Shown: positions 7,810-15,682, counted from the stretch's first letter. The stretch is 20,952 nt of DNA from Candidatus Heimdallarchaeota archaeon LC_3 (GCA_001940645.1 MDVS01000133.1:1-20952), one strand, 5' to 3'. The notes: generated from the sequence alone by a model not told the origin. A program made the numbers and translations.

Positions 7810-8264
7810 AGCAGATCAAGTTTAGAATTATTTTACTTCTTAATAATAAATTTCTTAAAAAATGATATTCAAAATGGAGAATTTATTTAAATTATTAAAA
7901 ATAAAATCAAGAAATTTAATAAATTTAAAATCTGAATTTTTGGAGTTAATTCTTTAATTTAGGAACATTTGCTAGTTACACTTATTAAAGGACCAGATTT
8001 TTTTAATAAATCACTAATTAAGATAGAATCTTACCTTTCTATTTAAATCGATAATCAAAACCCGGATTAATGATAATTGAATTCGATTCTTTTCTTCAAT
8101 AAAAAAAATCAGCTAATTTCTTCTTGTTCTTAGATTTGAAAATTTTTTGTTAAATTTGTTTATTTTTTTAAATTAAATCAAATTCAATTTGCACTTTATA
8201 AAGGCAAAACATCAAAAATAAACTTGAAACTACCATAATCACAGTATTTTAAGGAGCGTTTATT
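7810..8264. promoter_or_regulatory. Divergent intergenic region with promoter of the two-HMA gene
   Basis: This 455-base AT-rich gap separates the divergent archaeosortase and two-HMA genes. CTTTATAAAG at 8194-8203 is a good TATA box for the plus-strand gene, giving a leader of about 43 bases that contains AAGGAG at 8251-8256. A TATA-like element for the minus-strand gene is at 7841-7854. I see no other ORF, RNA or repeat in it. Confidence 0.5.
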
Positions 8265-8843
8265 ATGGAACAAATAAGAAATACAAAATTTTTAGTTTCA
8301 GGCATGACTTGTGCGAGTTGTGTGAGAACTATTGAAAAATCCTTATCAGCAATGAAGGGAGTAGAAAAAGTATCCGTGAATTTAATGACAGAAGAAGCAA
8401 ATGTGCTATACGACGAACAACAAATACAAATAGACTCAATAATTAAGAAACTTGACCAAATCGGTTATCCAGGACAAATTAAAGAGGAAACAGTCGTTAT
8501 CGCAGATTTAGTTATTTCAGGCATGACATGTGCAAGTTGTGTGAAAAAAATCGAAAATTCGATCAAAAAACTTGATGGAGTGAACAATGTTACCGTTAAT
8601 TTAACGACTGATAAAGCACATGTGGAGTTTAGATCAGATATTACCAGTTTACGATCAGTTGTGAATGCAGTTGAAAAAGTTGGGTATAAAGAATCGATAT
8701 CCACAGAAAATATTGATTCTGAACGTCTTGAAAGAAAAAAAGAAATTAGTTATTGGCAGAGAAAACTAATTTTTAGCAGATTAATATTATTAATAATTAA
8801 GCAAAACCGTTCAATAACAACTACACAAACTATCAAAGACTAA
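8265..8843 (+). CDS. Tandem HMA protein, truncated N-terminal part of a CopA-type ATPase
   Basis: Two HMA domains lie in series: residues 5-72 with GMTCASC (Cys16, Cys19) and 77-145 with GMTCASC (Cys89, Cys92). The metal loops are alike even at DNA level. After them comes ERKKEISYWQRKLIFSRLI, which matches the junction where CopA ATPases enter membrane helix 1, but the protein then ends in NRSITTTQTIKD without any pump domain. Full CopA is about 800 residues; none of its remainder is seen in any frame downstream. It has a good TATA box and GGAG ribosome site, so it may be expressed as a soluble or membrane-touching metallochaperone. Otherwise it is a pseudogene. Confidence 0.75.
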   Translation: MEQIRNTKFLVSGMTCASCVRTIEKSLSAMKGVEKVSVNLMTEEANVLYDEQQIQIDSIIKKLDQIGYPGQIKEETVVIADLVISGMTCASCVKKIENSIKKLDGVNNVTVNLTTDKAHVEFRSDITSLRSVVNAVEKVGYKESISTENIDSERLERKKEISYWQRKLIFSRLILLIIKQNRSITTTQTIKD

Positions 8844-8897
8844 TTTGTCCTGTAGTGAATTAATGAAAATCGATCAAATTTTAAAGGTAACTGAATT

Positions 8898-9560
8898 TTG
8901 CTAGAAAATGTATTAATAAAAAACAGTGTTTTTCTTATTGTTTTGATTTCAGGGATACTATATCTCATGGGACTTATATTAACTTTAATTTATCCAAAAA
9001 TTCATATTTGGCCTCCTCCAGGGGAAAATACCTGGCAATTTTGGTTCGTAAACCTTCTTGGTTCGATATCAGTTGGTGGAATTCCGATTTTAGGAATAAT
9101 AGTCTGGGATTCTAATTGGATTAATTATTCTCTTAGATTTTTATTGGGAGGTTCGATGGTAATTTTAGCATTTTTCTTTGGTCTGTGGTCAATAAAAACA
9201 TTAAGTATCAATCAAAGTTTAGGCCTCAAAGTTAAACTTATTATCAGTGGTCCATACCAATATACACGTAATCCGCAATATATAAGTTATATATCCTTGA
9301 TTATAGGTCTTATTATTATAATAAACTCAACAATGGTATTAATAACAGGTCTTCTTGCTATGTTTTGGTTTATGATTGCCCCCTTAGCTGAGGAACCATG
9401 GTTATTGCAACAATTTGGTGATGAATATCAAGAATATAGGAAATCTGTCCCTAGATTTGTAGGAATTCAATCATTTGAGGAAATAAAAAATAAACAAGTT
9501 TTTTTTAAAATTCAAAAGCAAGTCGGAAATTTCAAGAAAAAAAAATATTCTCAAAAGTAA
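8898..9560 (+). CDS. ICMT/PEMT-family membrane methyltransferase (copy 1)
   Basis: This polytopic membrane protein of 220 residues ends in the SAM-binding region of isoprenylcysteine/phospholipid methyltransferases: GPYQYTRNPQY (118-128), a hydrophobic helix, AEEPWLLQQFGDEYQEY (164-180) and PRFVG. Members methylate the carboxyl of prenylated cysteine or a lipid head group; the substrate here is unknown. The TTG start at 8898 has AAAGGT about 9 bases before it; a later in-frame ATG at residue 24 would cut into the first helix. It lies 54 bases after the two-HMA gene on the same strand. A second, more diverged methyltransferase of this type sits near the second archaeosortase. Confidence 0.78.
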   Translation: MLENVLIKNSVFLIVLISGILYLMGLILTLIYPKIHIWPPPGENTWQFWFVNLLGSISVGGIPILGIIVWDSNWINYSLRFLLGGSMVILAFFFGLWSIKTLSINQSLGLKVKLIISGPYQYTRNPQYISYISLIIGLIIIINSTMVLITGLLAMFWFMIAPLAEEPWLLQQFGDEYQEYRKSVPRFVGIQSFEEIKNKQVFFKIQKQVGNFKKKKYSQK

Positions 9561-9952
9561 AATCTGTAGAGAAAGAGAAGAAAATCTCAGTTGAATGGTA
9601 AGTGCCATTGAAAAAAATAATAAATTAAATTGTTAACAATCTTTTCGTAAACAAATTTTAGACATTTTAGAATACAAACCTAATTGAGTTCTTCCATCTG
9701 AATTACCTAAAATTACGAATATATTGTGATAGTTTCATAATGTATAAACGAATTATACCAGGAAAATTTTATGTCAAGACAACTCAGATGGTTTTTTTTC
9801 TAATTTTGTCAAAAGTTTAATATCTGCTTAATTTATTAATGTAGTGATAGATTTTGTATCTTTTTGGAAGTTCTAGATATTATTAGATTTTTATTTTACA
9901 AATAAGGGCTTAAACGTCCCTATGAAACAGTTAGATCCTTAAATTCATTACA
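9561..9952. other. Intergenic stretch, no gene seen
   Basis: I see no ORF longer than about 26 codons. CCATCTGA (near 9690) and TCAGATGG followed by eight T (near 9784) are inverted copies about 90 bases apart. That could be a long-loop transcript end for the upstream methyltransferase gene, or chance. Confidence 0.3.
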
Positions 9953-9977
9953 TGAAATATATTTCAAAATTTATAAC
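9953..9977 (+). promoter_or_regulatory. Palindrome beside TATA box of the 10023 gene
   Basis: TGAAATATATTTCA (9953-9966) is a perfect 14-base palindrome. It directly precedes a TATA-like TTTATAAC (9970-9977), which is about 47 bases before the start codon. It overlaps where TFB would contact DNA, a typical operator position. The binding protein is unknown. Confidence 0.45.
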
Positions 9978-10022
9978 TTTTTATTATTAATTAATTAAAA
10001 TAAATTAGCTTAGGTGATACTT

Positions 10023-10427
10023 ATGCAAATGATGGATTTTAGTTTTTTGTTCAATCCCATGTTCTTAATGGTTTTCATGGGTGGAATGGGCTTGTTTAAC
10101 ATTTTATTCGCGTTTTGGATTTACAATGATGCAATAAGTAAAAATAACGTAAATTCAACCCTTTGGGCAGTTATTGTTCTAATTTCAGGATTTATGGGAT
10201 TAATTTTCTACTTTATTATGAATTCAGGGAATAATACAGTTTATAGTAAAACGACCTCCCCGGGAATGAATCGTAATAACAATTATGACCTACAGTCCGG
10301 ACGAAATAGAGAAACAAATTATGAATCCCCACATCACAAACAAAATGATTTTAAATTTTGTTCTGTATGTGGGACTAAAAATGAACATGATTCTAAGTTT
10401 TGTGTTAGCTGTGGATCCTCCTTCTAA
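10023..10427 (+). CDS. Membrane-anchored small zinc-ribbon protein
   Basis: The protein has 134 residues with two membrane helices near the N-terminus (about 8-34 and 42-65), a loop with Met and Gly (FMGGMG), a polar linker rich in Asn, Arg and Tyr, and a C-terminal zinc ribbon with FCSVCG and FCVSCG, the same CxxCG(x10)CxxCG layout as at 454-852. AGGTGAT at 10012-10018 is the ribosome site and points to ATG 10023; a GTG at 10014 lies inside that site and is rejected. The first helices resemble short membrane anchors of the phospholipase-D N-terminal type. The role is unknown; it may act as a metal- or protein-binding partner at the membrane. Confidence 0.6.
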   Translation: MQMMDFSFLFNPMFLMVFMGGMGLFNILFAFWIYNDAISKNNVNSTLWAVIVLISGFMGLIFYFIMNSGNNTVYSKTTSPGMNRNNNYDLQSGRNRETNYESPHHKQNDFKFCSVCGTKNEHDSKFCVSCGSSF

Positions 10428-10436
10428 TAAAACATT

Positions 10437-10465
10437 TATTTTTAATTATTTTTCTTTTTTGTTTT
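10437..10465 (+). terminator. U-rich transcript end
   Basis: Several T-runs (TTTATTTTTAATTATTTTTC, then TTTTTTG) begin about 10 bases after the stop of the zinc-ribbon gene. This is the usual archaeal U-rich terminator, without a hairpin. Confidence 0.5.
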
Positions 10466-10606
10466 GAAACTATTCATTTTTTTTGTAAATGGGTAAAAAA
10501 TATCCGTGATTCAGACTGATTATAATTTAAACAATTTCTAAAAATGTAGTTTCAAGAATTTATCCTTATCTCTCTCAATATATATAAAACAAATTCCCCA
10601 AATAAA

Positions 10607-10837
10607 TTATTCATCCCATTTTGTAAAGTTTCTATTTTCCATTGTCGTTTTAATTAAGTTATTGACTTTTCTTGTCGTTTTAATATTTAAATAGACGTAA
10701 TAAATAAATACTGGACTCATTAATAAAAGAAAAAGGACTCCAGTTTCCAACACTGGGATGTCAATTGACAAGGAATAAATGATTATGGTGATAGTTAAAA
10801 AACAGTAAAATGCAAACATAAAAAAATTAATTACCAT
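10607..10837 (-). CDS. Small two-helix membrane protein
   Basis: The protein has 76 residues: helix 1 about 4-24, helix 2 about 31-50, then a basic, polar tail (KTTRKVNNLIKTTMENRNFTKWDE). No Cys is present and no family is recognised. The start ATG is 23 bases after the stop of the lipid-motif zinc-ribbon gene on the same strand, so the two are probably one transcript and may act together at the membrane. Confidence 0.5.
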   Translation of the reverse strand: MVINFFMFAFYCFLTITIIIYSLSIDIPVLETGVLFLLLMSPVFIYYVYLNIKTTRKVNNLIKTTMENRNFTKWDE

Positions 10838-10860
10838 GTTCTTTTAGTCGATTTGCATCA

Positions 10861-11106
10861 TTATACTTTCACTCCACAATTCGCACAAAAAGTGTCTGAA
10901 ATAAGGATTTTATTTCCACAAATGTAACAAAAGTGTTTTTGTGTTTTTGACAAATCTTCTCCCAAAGACATTTCTCTTAACTGTCTTTTTTCAGTCTGTG
11001 CAGAAATAATACCTACAGGATAAGAGTTTGAATAAGGATCGTCAATAGGATCAGAATATATTTCCTGGCTTCTTTTCTTAGATCTTTTAGATGAACCACA
11101 GCCCAT
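10861..11106 (-). CDS. Zinc-ribbon protein with MGCGSSK N-terminus
   Basis: The protein has 81 residues. It starts MGCGSSKRSKKRSQ: Gly2, Cys3 and a basic patch, the layout that in eukaryotic kinases marks N-myristoylation plus palmitoylation. It ends with a zinc ribbon, FCYICG ... FCANCG (Cys60, 63, 74, 77), like those in the genes at 454 and 10023, which use membrane helices instead. The middle is polar and probably disordered. GAGGTAAT precedes the ATG. What I see is the motif; a lipid anchor in an archaeon is speculation, as N-myristoyltransferase is not known to be general in Archaea. The Cys could also bind metal. Confidence 0.6.
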   Translation of the reverse strand: MGCGSSKRSKKRSQEIYSDPIDDPYSNSYPVGIISAQTEKRQLREMSLGEDLSKTQKHFCYICGNKILISDTFCANCGVKV

Positions 11107-11212
11107 ATTATTACCTCTTTTATGTTTAATTTATTCTCCATCTGATAATTTTTTTTCTTAATATGTGATTTAGTTTATTTCTAACATCAATAAAACTGTG
11201 AGTTTTAATCTC

Positions 11213-11419
11213 TCAAATTGATGCTAAAACCATTGGCTTTTTATGGTGCTGTGGAATGTGGTTTTTCCCGCATTCAGGACCCATATGACATATCAAAAAG
11301 TCTCCATCTAATTGCATTGGAGCGTTGCAATGCTTTGGAATGTCCATTGAATAGTTACAGTCTTGACATATCAAATTTGGGGAATTAGAATCAGATTCAT
11401 TCATCAAATTATGGTGCAT
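11213..11419 (-). CDS. Small Cys/His-rich metal-binding protein
   Basis: The protein has 68 residues, rich in Cys, His and Met: CQDC (18-21), IPKHCNAPM (27-35), LICHMGPEC (42-50) and IPQHHKKPM (55-63). The two IP.H..PM segments are an internal repeat. The Cys pairs suggest a zinc-ribbon-like fold, while the HCxxPM loops could bind a soft metal such as Cu(I) or Hg(II). GAGATGAT precedes the ATG. It lies between an HMA gene and a zinc-ribbon gene on the same strand. I recall similar small proteins near copper genes in archaea, but cannot name the family with certainty. Confidence 0.6.
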   Translation of the reverse strand: MHHNLMNESDSNSPNLICQDCNYSMDIPKHCNAPMQLDGDFLICHMGPECGKNHIPQHHKKPMVLASI

Positions 11420-11664
11420 TTAATCATCTCTATTATTTGTTCTATATTAAATTTAATATTAGTAGATAAATCCTAAATAACAGGAATTATTTCGTTCTTT
11501 AAAGATTCTGATTAAAAAATGCAATATTTTTGGTTTCTGTTTTTATAAATTAAAGAAAATATGTAAAAAAATTTAAAAATTAAAAAATCTTTAAACGATT
11601 CTGAAAATGTTTTTTGGTCTATAATTATTCTATAAACAACTAAATGCAAGTGGTAGGCAATTTT
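11420..11664. other. Intergenic AT-rich stretch, no gene seen
   Basis: No ORF, RNA gene or clear repeat is visible. It should contain the promoter of the minus-strand Cys/His-rich gene; an ATTAAATTTAATA stretch near 11450 is the best TATA-like candidate, but it is weak. Confidence 0.3.
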
Positions 11665-11874
11665 TTAAGGAAGAAAATCATACTTCTTTTTTTCATTAAT
11701 TTTAAAAGTTGCTGAAACATCGAGTCGTGTAACGCGCATATTTATACTATGTAGAATATTTGCATTGTTATTAACTTTTTTGATGTGTTTTTTTTCAAAT
11801 AATCCTAATTTAGATAATACTTTCTTTCCAATCCTTTTATAATTTATTGTTGCTATTTTAGTGTCATTAAATAA
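11665..11874 (-). pseudogene. Coding-like remnant without start codon
   Basis: A minus-strand frame is open for about 69 codons. It reads as plausible protein (for example KRIGKKVLSKLGLFEKK, then NMRVTRLDVSATFKINEKKK) and ends YDFLP. There is no ATG, GTG or TTG in its first half; the only Met is about 24 residues from the end. It looks like the 3' part of a gene whose front has been lost. The family is not recognised. Confidence 0.3.
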
Positions 11875-11988
11875 TTAAAAGCATTTGTACTAATAATGGA
11901 ATTATACAGAATAATTTTAAAGCCCTTATCTACATTATCAAAAAAATTTTAAAGTTCTTCATAAAATTATTCAACCTTCTATCCATAT

Positions 11989-12231
11989 TTACTGATTTAA
12001 TTCAAAAGTGGCTATTTCCTGTCCCTTATAACCAAGAGAATTAATTACTTCTGTAATGGTACTAATTTGTATAAATTTTGGGTCAAATATTATCTCTGCT
12101 TCTTTTTTGAAGAAATTAATAGATACTCTATCTATTCCTTTGATTTTAGTAAGAGAATTTCTAATATTTCTTACACAATTACCACAATTCATACCAAAAA
12201 TTGAAAATTTACTAATCTTTTTATTTAACAT
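11989..12231 (-). CDS. Single HMA-domain metallochaperone
   Basis: The protein has 80 residues, one complete HMA domain with GMNCGNC (Cys16, Cys19), the size of free-standing CopZ/MerP-like chaperones. There is no signal peptide, so it is cytoplasmic. The expected Cu(I) or Hg(II) would be bound by the Cys pair. GAAAGGATTGG precedes the ATG. It lies 201 bases after the second archaeosortase on the same strand, mirroring the HMA gene that follows the first archaeosortase. A T7 run at 11941-11947 on the minus strand may end its transcript. Confidence 0.85.
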   Translation of the reverse strand: MLNKKISKFSIFGMNCGNCVRNIRNSLTKIKGIDRVSINFFKKEAEIIFDPKFIQISTITEVINSLGYKGQEIATFELNQ

Positions 12232-12351
12232 ACCAATCCTTTCATCAGATTTGATAATTAAATAGTAAATCGGTCCTTTAAGATGTTTTCAATTTATAAA
12301 CTAAATTTTATCACTCCTCAATTATCAAAAAATAAAGTTAAAGATATTGTT

Positions 12352-12371
12352 TTTTAAAAAAGAAAAAAAAT
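12352..12371 (-). terminator. U-rich transcript end after second archaeosortase
   Basis: About 60-80 bases past the archaeosortase stop, the minus strand has a run of eight T, then C and six T. This could separate it from the HMA gene. Confidence 0.4.
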
Positions 12372-12432
12372 CCTTAATAATTATGATTTTTATCTTTAAA
12401 CTAGATTTTTCTTTTGCAGATCACAGAGATTT

Positions 12433-13254
12433 TCAAATTCTCAAAATATTTTTAACCCAGGATAAAGATCCTTTTACTCCATAGAAGAATGCGTCTAACC
12501 AATCTGCAAAAGTATCAATTATTGGTACTCCACTTTTCTCAATAACCCATGCAAAAAGTAGTGTTCCAAAAAATCCAATTGGTTTTGCTAATTCATCATG
12601 GGCAATTGCAAATGGATATGGCCCAAATGTAAAACCAAACAGTTCAAATCCAGACACCAGCCATAAGTGGAATGCTATCCTGATTGTATTTGTTACGAAT
12701 AATACAAACCAGAAAATACCAATAACTGTAAATTTTTTCCCCATATTGTACAAAGTTTGATGATTAGCTTGAAATCTTCTGTAGGAAGAAACTAATGCAG
12801 GATCAACATCAGCAGGTAATGACTTACTTTTAAGGGGAGTAACAATTATTAGGGCTATTAATATTGCTCCTGCTTGAAATCCGGTGCATGCTTTCACAAT
12901 CCAATAAGCTGGATATTCGGATCCGTCAATACTAACACCTGGTGTGTTCGGAAAGGCCTCACCAAAAGCTCCCCATTGTGGAGACCATGGAAAGGTGGCA
13001 AATCCATCGGCAGCTCCAGTATAGTGTGCTGGATAACCCATAAATTGTAATATTCCTACTACGAGATCACGGGTCCAATAAGCTAGAAATAACCAATCAG
13101 GTAGAACATACAATGCAATACTGATTGTTGTTACGACTAATATACTAGTTACGATCCACCAAGGATTATAAGGACGAGGTTTTTTCTCACGAAGATAAGT
13201 AATTGATTCTTCCGGACTTGTTGTTGATTTTTTTGATACAGAAACAGTGGCCAT
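12433..13254 (-). CDS. Archaeosortase/exosortase-family membrane protease-transpeptidase (copy 2)
   Basis: The protein has 273 residues with several membrane helices. It is clearly paralogous to copy 1 at 7087: Cys123 in KACTGFQAGA, Arg192 in TNTIRIAFH, His219 in IAHDELAKPIGF, and the shared tail WVIEKSGVPIIDTFADW. It is longer by a charged N-terminal segment (1-30) and an insert of about 25 residues between the Cys helix and the Arg helix. Its expected chemistry is cleavage of C-terminal sorting tails on the outer side of the membrane. GAGG lies about 12 bases before the ATG, and ATTTATAAG on the minus strand (13304-13312) is a TATA box. It has more GC-rich codons than its neighbours. Confidence 0.82.
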   Translation of the reverse strand: MATVSVSKKSTTSPEESITYLREKKPRPYNPWWIVTSILVVTTISIALYVLPDWLFLAYWTRDLVVGILQFMGYPAHYTGAADGFATFPWSPQWGAFGEAFPNTPGVSIDGSEYPAYWIVKACTGFQAGAILIALIIVTPLKSKSLPADVDPALVSSYRRFQANHQTLYNMGKKFTVIGIFWFVLFVTNTIRIAFHLWLVSGFELFGFTFGPYPFAIAHDELAKPIGFFGTLLFAWVIEKSGVPIIDTFADWLDAFFYGVKGSLSWVKNILRI

Positions 13255-13553
13255 ATTTAAAATTCCTCAGAACTTGAATACATTTATCAATTGGAAAGTC
13301 CTCTTATAAATGTAGATTCAGGAGCATTAATATTCATATTTAACATTTATTTATTTACCTATACATAGTAGAGTTCACTGAAAAAGTGTGAAAATGCCAT
13401 GAAAGAACATTAATTAAGACTCGAATTAGCTAAAGAAGAAGTAAAAATTTAGTTTTTCAGTAACCTCTAGTAATAATAAGGAATTTTTTAGCGATTATTT
13501 AATTATATTTAGAAAAATGTTAAATTTCGAAGAAATTCAATAAGATTTGTCAT
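13255..13553. other. Intergenic stretch with promoter of archaeosortase copy 2
   Basis: Besides the TATA-like element at 13304-13312, the stretch holds a 9-base inverted repeat: ACTGAAAAA (13377-13385) and TTTTTCAGT (13453-13461), 67 bases apart. No ORF is seen. The repeat could be the ends of a small non-autonomous element or chance. Confidence 0.3.
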
Positions 13554-13811
13554 TTAAGGACTCAAAATTCTATTGATGTTGATATCAGACTTTAACATAT
13601 AATAGAAACTTCTCAGATCGGATAAATCCGGTCTTGAACTGATTATATTAGATTTAATTAAGTTTGAAAGACCATGTCTTGTTGACCGAATACTTATTCC
13701 AATATAATTAGATAAATCCTTTTGTTTAACAGGTTTAGACAATTCTACAATAGCTTCAAGTATTAGTCGTTCTAATTGAGTAAGATTTTTTTTCTCGTCC
13801 AAGGTTTTCAA
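13554..13811 (-). CDS. Small winged-helix transcriptional regulator
   Basis: The protein has 85 residues, one winged-helix domain: helix 1 LTQLERLILEAIVEL (11-25), then VKQKDLSNYIGISIRSTRHGLSNLIKSNII with the turn and recognition helix, then the wing DLSDLRSFYYML. This resembles archaeal MarR/TrmB-type DNA-binding domains; no ligand domain and no Cys are present, so metal sensing is not indicated. The TTG start lies 3 bases after the stop of the methyltransferase gene, with no separate ribosome site, so translation is probably coupled. It may regulate the methyltransferase or the nearby archaeosortase gene. Confidence 0.7.
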   Translation of the reverse strand: MKTLDEKKNLTQLERLILEAIVELSKPVKQKDLSNYIGISIRSTRHGLSNLIKSNIISSRPDLSDLRSFYYMLKSDININRILSP

Positions 13812-13814
13812 AAT

Positions 13815-14579
13815 TCAATTTAAATTCATCTTTTTTCCTCTTCTTTTCAGAAAAGGAATAATCATTGGGGTCGAATAGATATAATTCTCATATAACTCTC
13901 CAAACATATTTATAGCTTCTTTTTCTTCTTTTTTTGCTAGTAAATAATAAGATCCTATTAACAAGGGCGCAGTAAGTAAGGAAAAAAAAGTTGGCCATTG
14001 GATCAAAAAACCCGTTATAATTAGGATGAATCCAAAGTATTGGGGATGTCGGACATTCCTATAAATTCCTATAGTAACCAACTTATTAGGTGAGGCATGA
14101 ATAAGTTTCCAACCCCAATATATGATTATTATCCCAACAAAAATTAAAACCGAGCTTAAAATCATTACAAATGACCAAGCAAGCTCAAGATCGACCAAAT
14201 TCATCTCTGATAGAAGTACAGCAAGAAGATGACCTTGGACATGACCGAACCCCATATCAAATCCAAAGAAAGATGACAATAAAAAAATGGTAAGAGGAAA
14301 TCCATACATTTCTGTAAATAAGGCTACAATAAAGGCTTGATATAATCCTAAAGTTCGCCATTCACTTTTTTTCAAAGGTAAAAAAAAGCCGATTCCAATC
14401 AAAGAAAATAAAATGACATTTAATAACACAACGAACCAGTCACCATAAGCATATTCTCCGTTTGTCTCAAAATTGGTAGTCTGGATAAGAAAAGCAAATA
14501 TCAAATAAAGAATAAAGACTATTAAGATAGTAAAGCTTAGAATAAAGATTTTTTTGTTAGAAGAATTAAATTCGATCAT
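13815..14579 (-). CDS. ICMT/PEMT-family membrane methyltransferase (copy 2)
   Basis: The protein has 254 residues and six or so hydrophobic segments. The C-terminal SAM-binding part reads GIYRNVRHPQYFG (171-183), then a helix, AKKEEKEAINMFGELYENY (215-233) and P. This is the pattern of isoprenylcysteine carboxyl and phospholipid methyltransferases; RHPQY is the family hallmark. Its N-terminal half (with FGFDMGFGHVQGH) is unlike that of copy 1 at 8898. The substrate is unknown; prenylated Cys or a lipid head group are the family options. A TATA box on the minus strand (14599-14607) is about 25 bases from the ATG, so the transcript is leaderless. It is co-transcribed with the winged-helix gene. 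Confidence 0.75.
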   Translation of the reverse strand: MIEFNSSNKKIFILSFTILIVFILYLIFAFLIQTTNFETNGEYAYGDWFVVLLNVILFSLIGIGFFLPLKKSEWRTLGLYQAFIVALFTEMYGFPLTIFLLSSFFGFDMGFGHVQGHLLAVLLSEMNLVDLELAWSFVMILSSVLIFVGIIIIYWGWKLIHASPNKLVTIGIYRNVRHPQYFGFILIITGFLIQWPTFFSLLTAPLLIGSYYLLAKKEEKEAINMFGELYENYIYSTPMIIPFLKRRGKKMNLN

Positions 14580-14598
14580 TTAAATCAAATTGTATTTA

Positions 14599-14607
14599 TT
14601 TATATAT
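14599..14607 (-). promoter_or_regulatory. TATA box of methyltransferase copy 2
   Basis: ATATATAAA on the minus strand is centred about 25 bases upstream of ATG 14579, giving a leaderless transcript. Confidence 0.5.
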
Positions 14608-14763
14608 TTTTTTAATAATAATATTCAATAATTAAAAAGATCTTTATTTAAAAGTTTAAAAAATACTGATTATATTCTTTAAAATCTTAAAAAAAATTAG
14701 TATTTTTTTAAAATTGTAATTTCAGTCTAAACGTTGATTAATGTTACATATAAATCCCTCCTT

Positions 14764-15492
14764 TTAGAATAAAGATAGACGATTTTTGTCTAAAATCCTC
14801 AGATACTGGTCAATTAATTCACGAATTGGGATATGATTATAGATCCATTTTTTATATACTAATTCAAGCTCATTTGTAATCAATTCTTCCGGTATGATCG
14901 ATTCTGGATCTTTAGGAAGGTGACGATAGATCCACGAGGAGTATAATAGGCAGGCAACAGCAAAGAGCCATATTCTGTGTGATGGGTCAATAACTCTTGT
15001 CTTGGCTTGTAATGACTTTATCTGTCTGAAAGCTGTTTCAATACGCCAACGTTTTCCATAATAGTCATAAACTGTTTTAGAACAGACATCTGGGCTGGTT
15101 ATATACAAATAATATTCATAATTTAGATTGGAATCTCCTTTTGATTTACCTTTTTTCCTTTTAAGTTTCCAAATAACTAGATTCACCTTGACTGAAGGAT
15201 TTCCATACTCAAAATCTTTTATTACCCAACAGTTAGTATTTTTTCGGTATATCGTTTTATTCAAGCTTGGAATGAAGAATTGACTTTTATTCATAGTTTT
15301 GGGATTTTCCAGCAATCTACAGGCTTTTGTAATTTTTTTACTTCTTCTGAATGCTATTATAAAAGAATAATTAAATAAATAGAGTGTTTGGACTATTTTA
15401 GATGAAATAAAACCTCTATCAAGTATAATCAAACTAATTTTAAGCTCGCTTTTAATTTGAGATAATGTTTCATGTAATATATGATACAGCAC
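14764..15492 (-). pseudogene. 5'-truncated IS4-type DDE transposase
   Basis: The 242 residues cover the C-terminal two thirds of an IS4-superfamily transposase. LIILDRGF carries the second catalytic Asp (Asp25). YYGKRWRIETAFRQIK has the exact IS4 signature Y-(2)-R-(3)-E-(6)-K with Tyr145, Arg148, Glu152 and Lys159. The first catalytic Asp and the N-terminal DNA-binding part are missing, and upstream the frame is closed by a TAA 12 bases before the GTG. GGTGAT happens to precede that GTG, so the stub could be translated, but it cannot be an active transposase. No terminal inverted repeats were found. It marks decayed mobile DNA. Confidence 0.7.
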
Positions 15493-15682
15493 TTTTAAAT
15501 CACCTTACTTTCATCTAATATTAAGAGGATTTCAGCTAATCTTTTTTTATTCTTTATGGATAATTAATCCAAAAACTAGTAGAATTAATAATTGGCAAGC
15601 CTACTTTTTGAATATCAAGTTAAAATGAAAGTCACTCTTCAATTACCATGTTGATAATAAAGTAAATATAAGAAAATATTAC

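Noticed and set aside
8465..8704. Minus-strand open frame of 79 codons.
   Set aside because: It is antisense to the second HMA domain and arises from its codon pattern.
10285..10467. Plus-strand open frame of 60 codons.
   Set aside because: Lies in another frame over the end of the zinc-ribbon gene, whose Cys motifs mark the real frame.
12056..12265. Plus-strand open frame of 69 codons.
   Set aside because: Antisense shadow of the HMA gene at 11989-12231.
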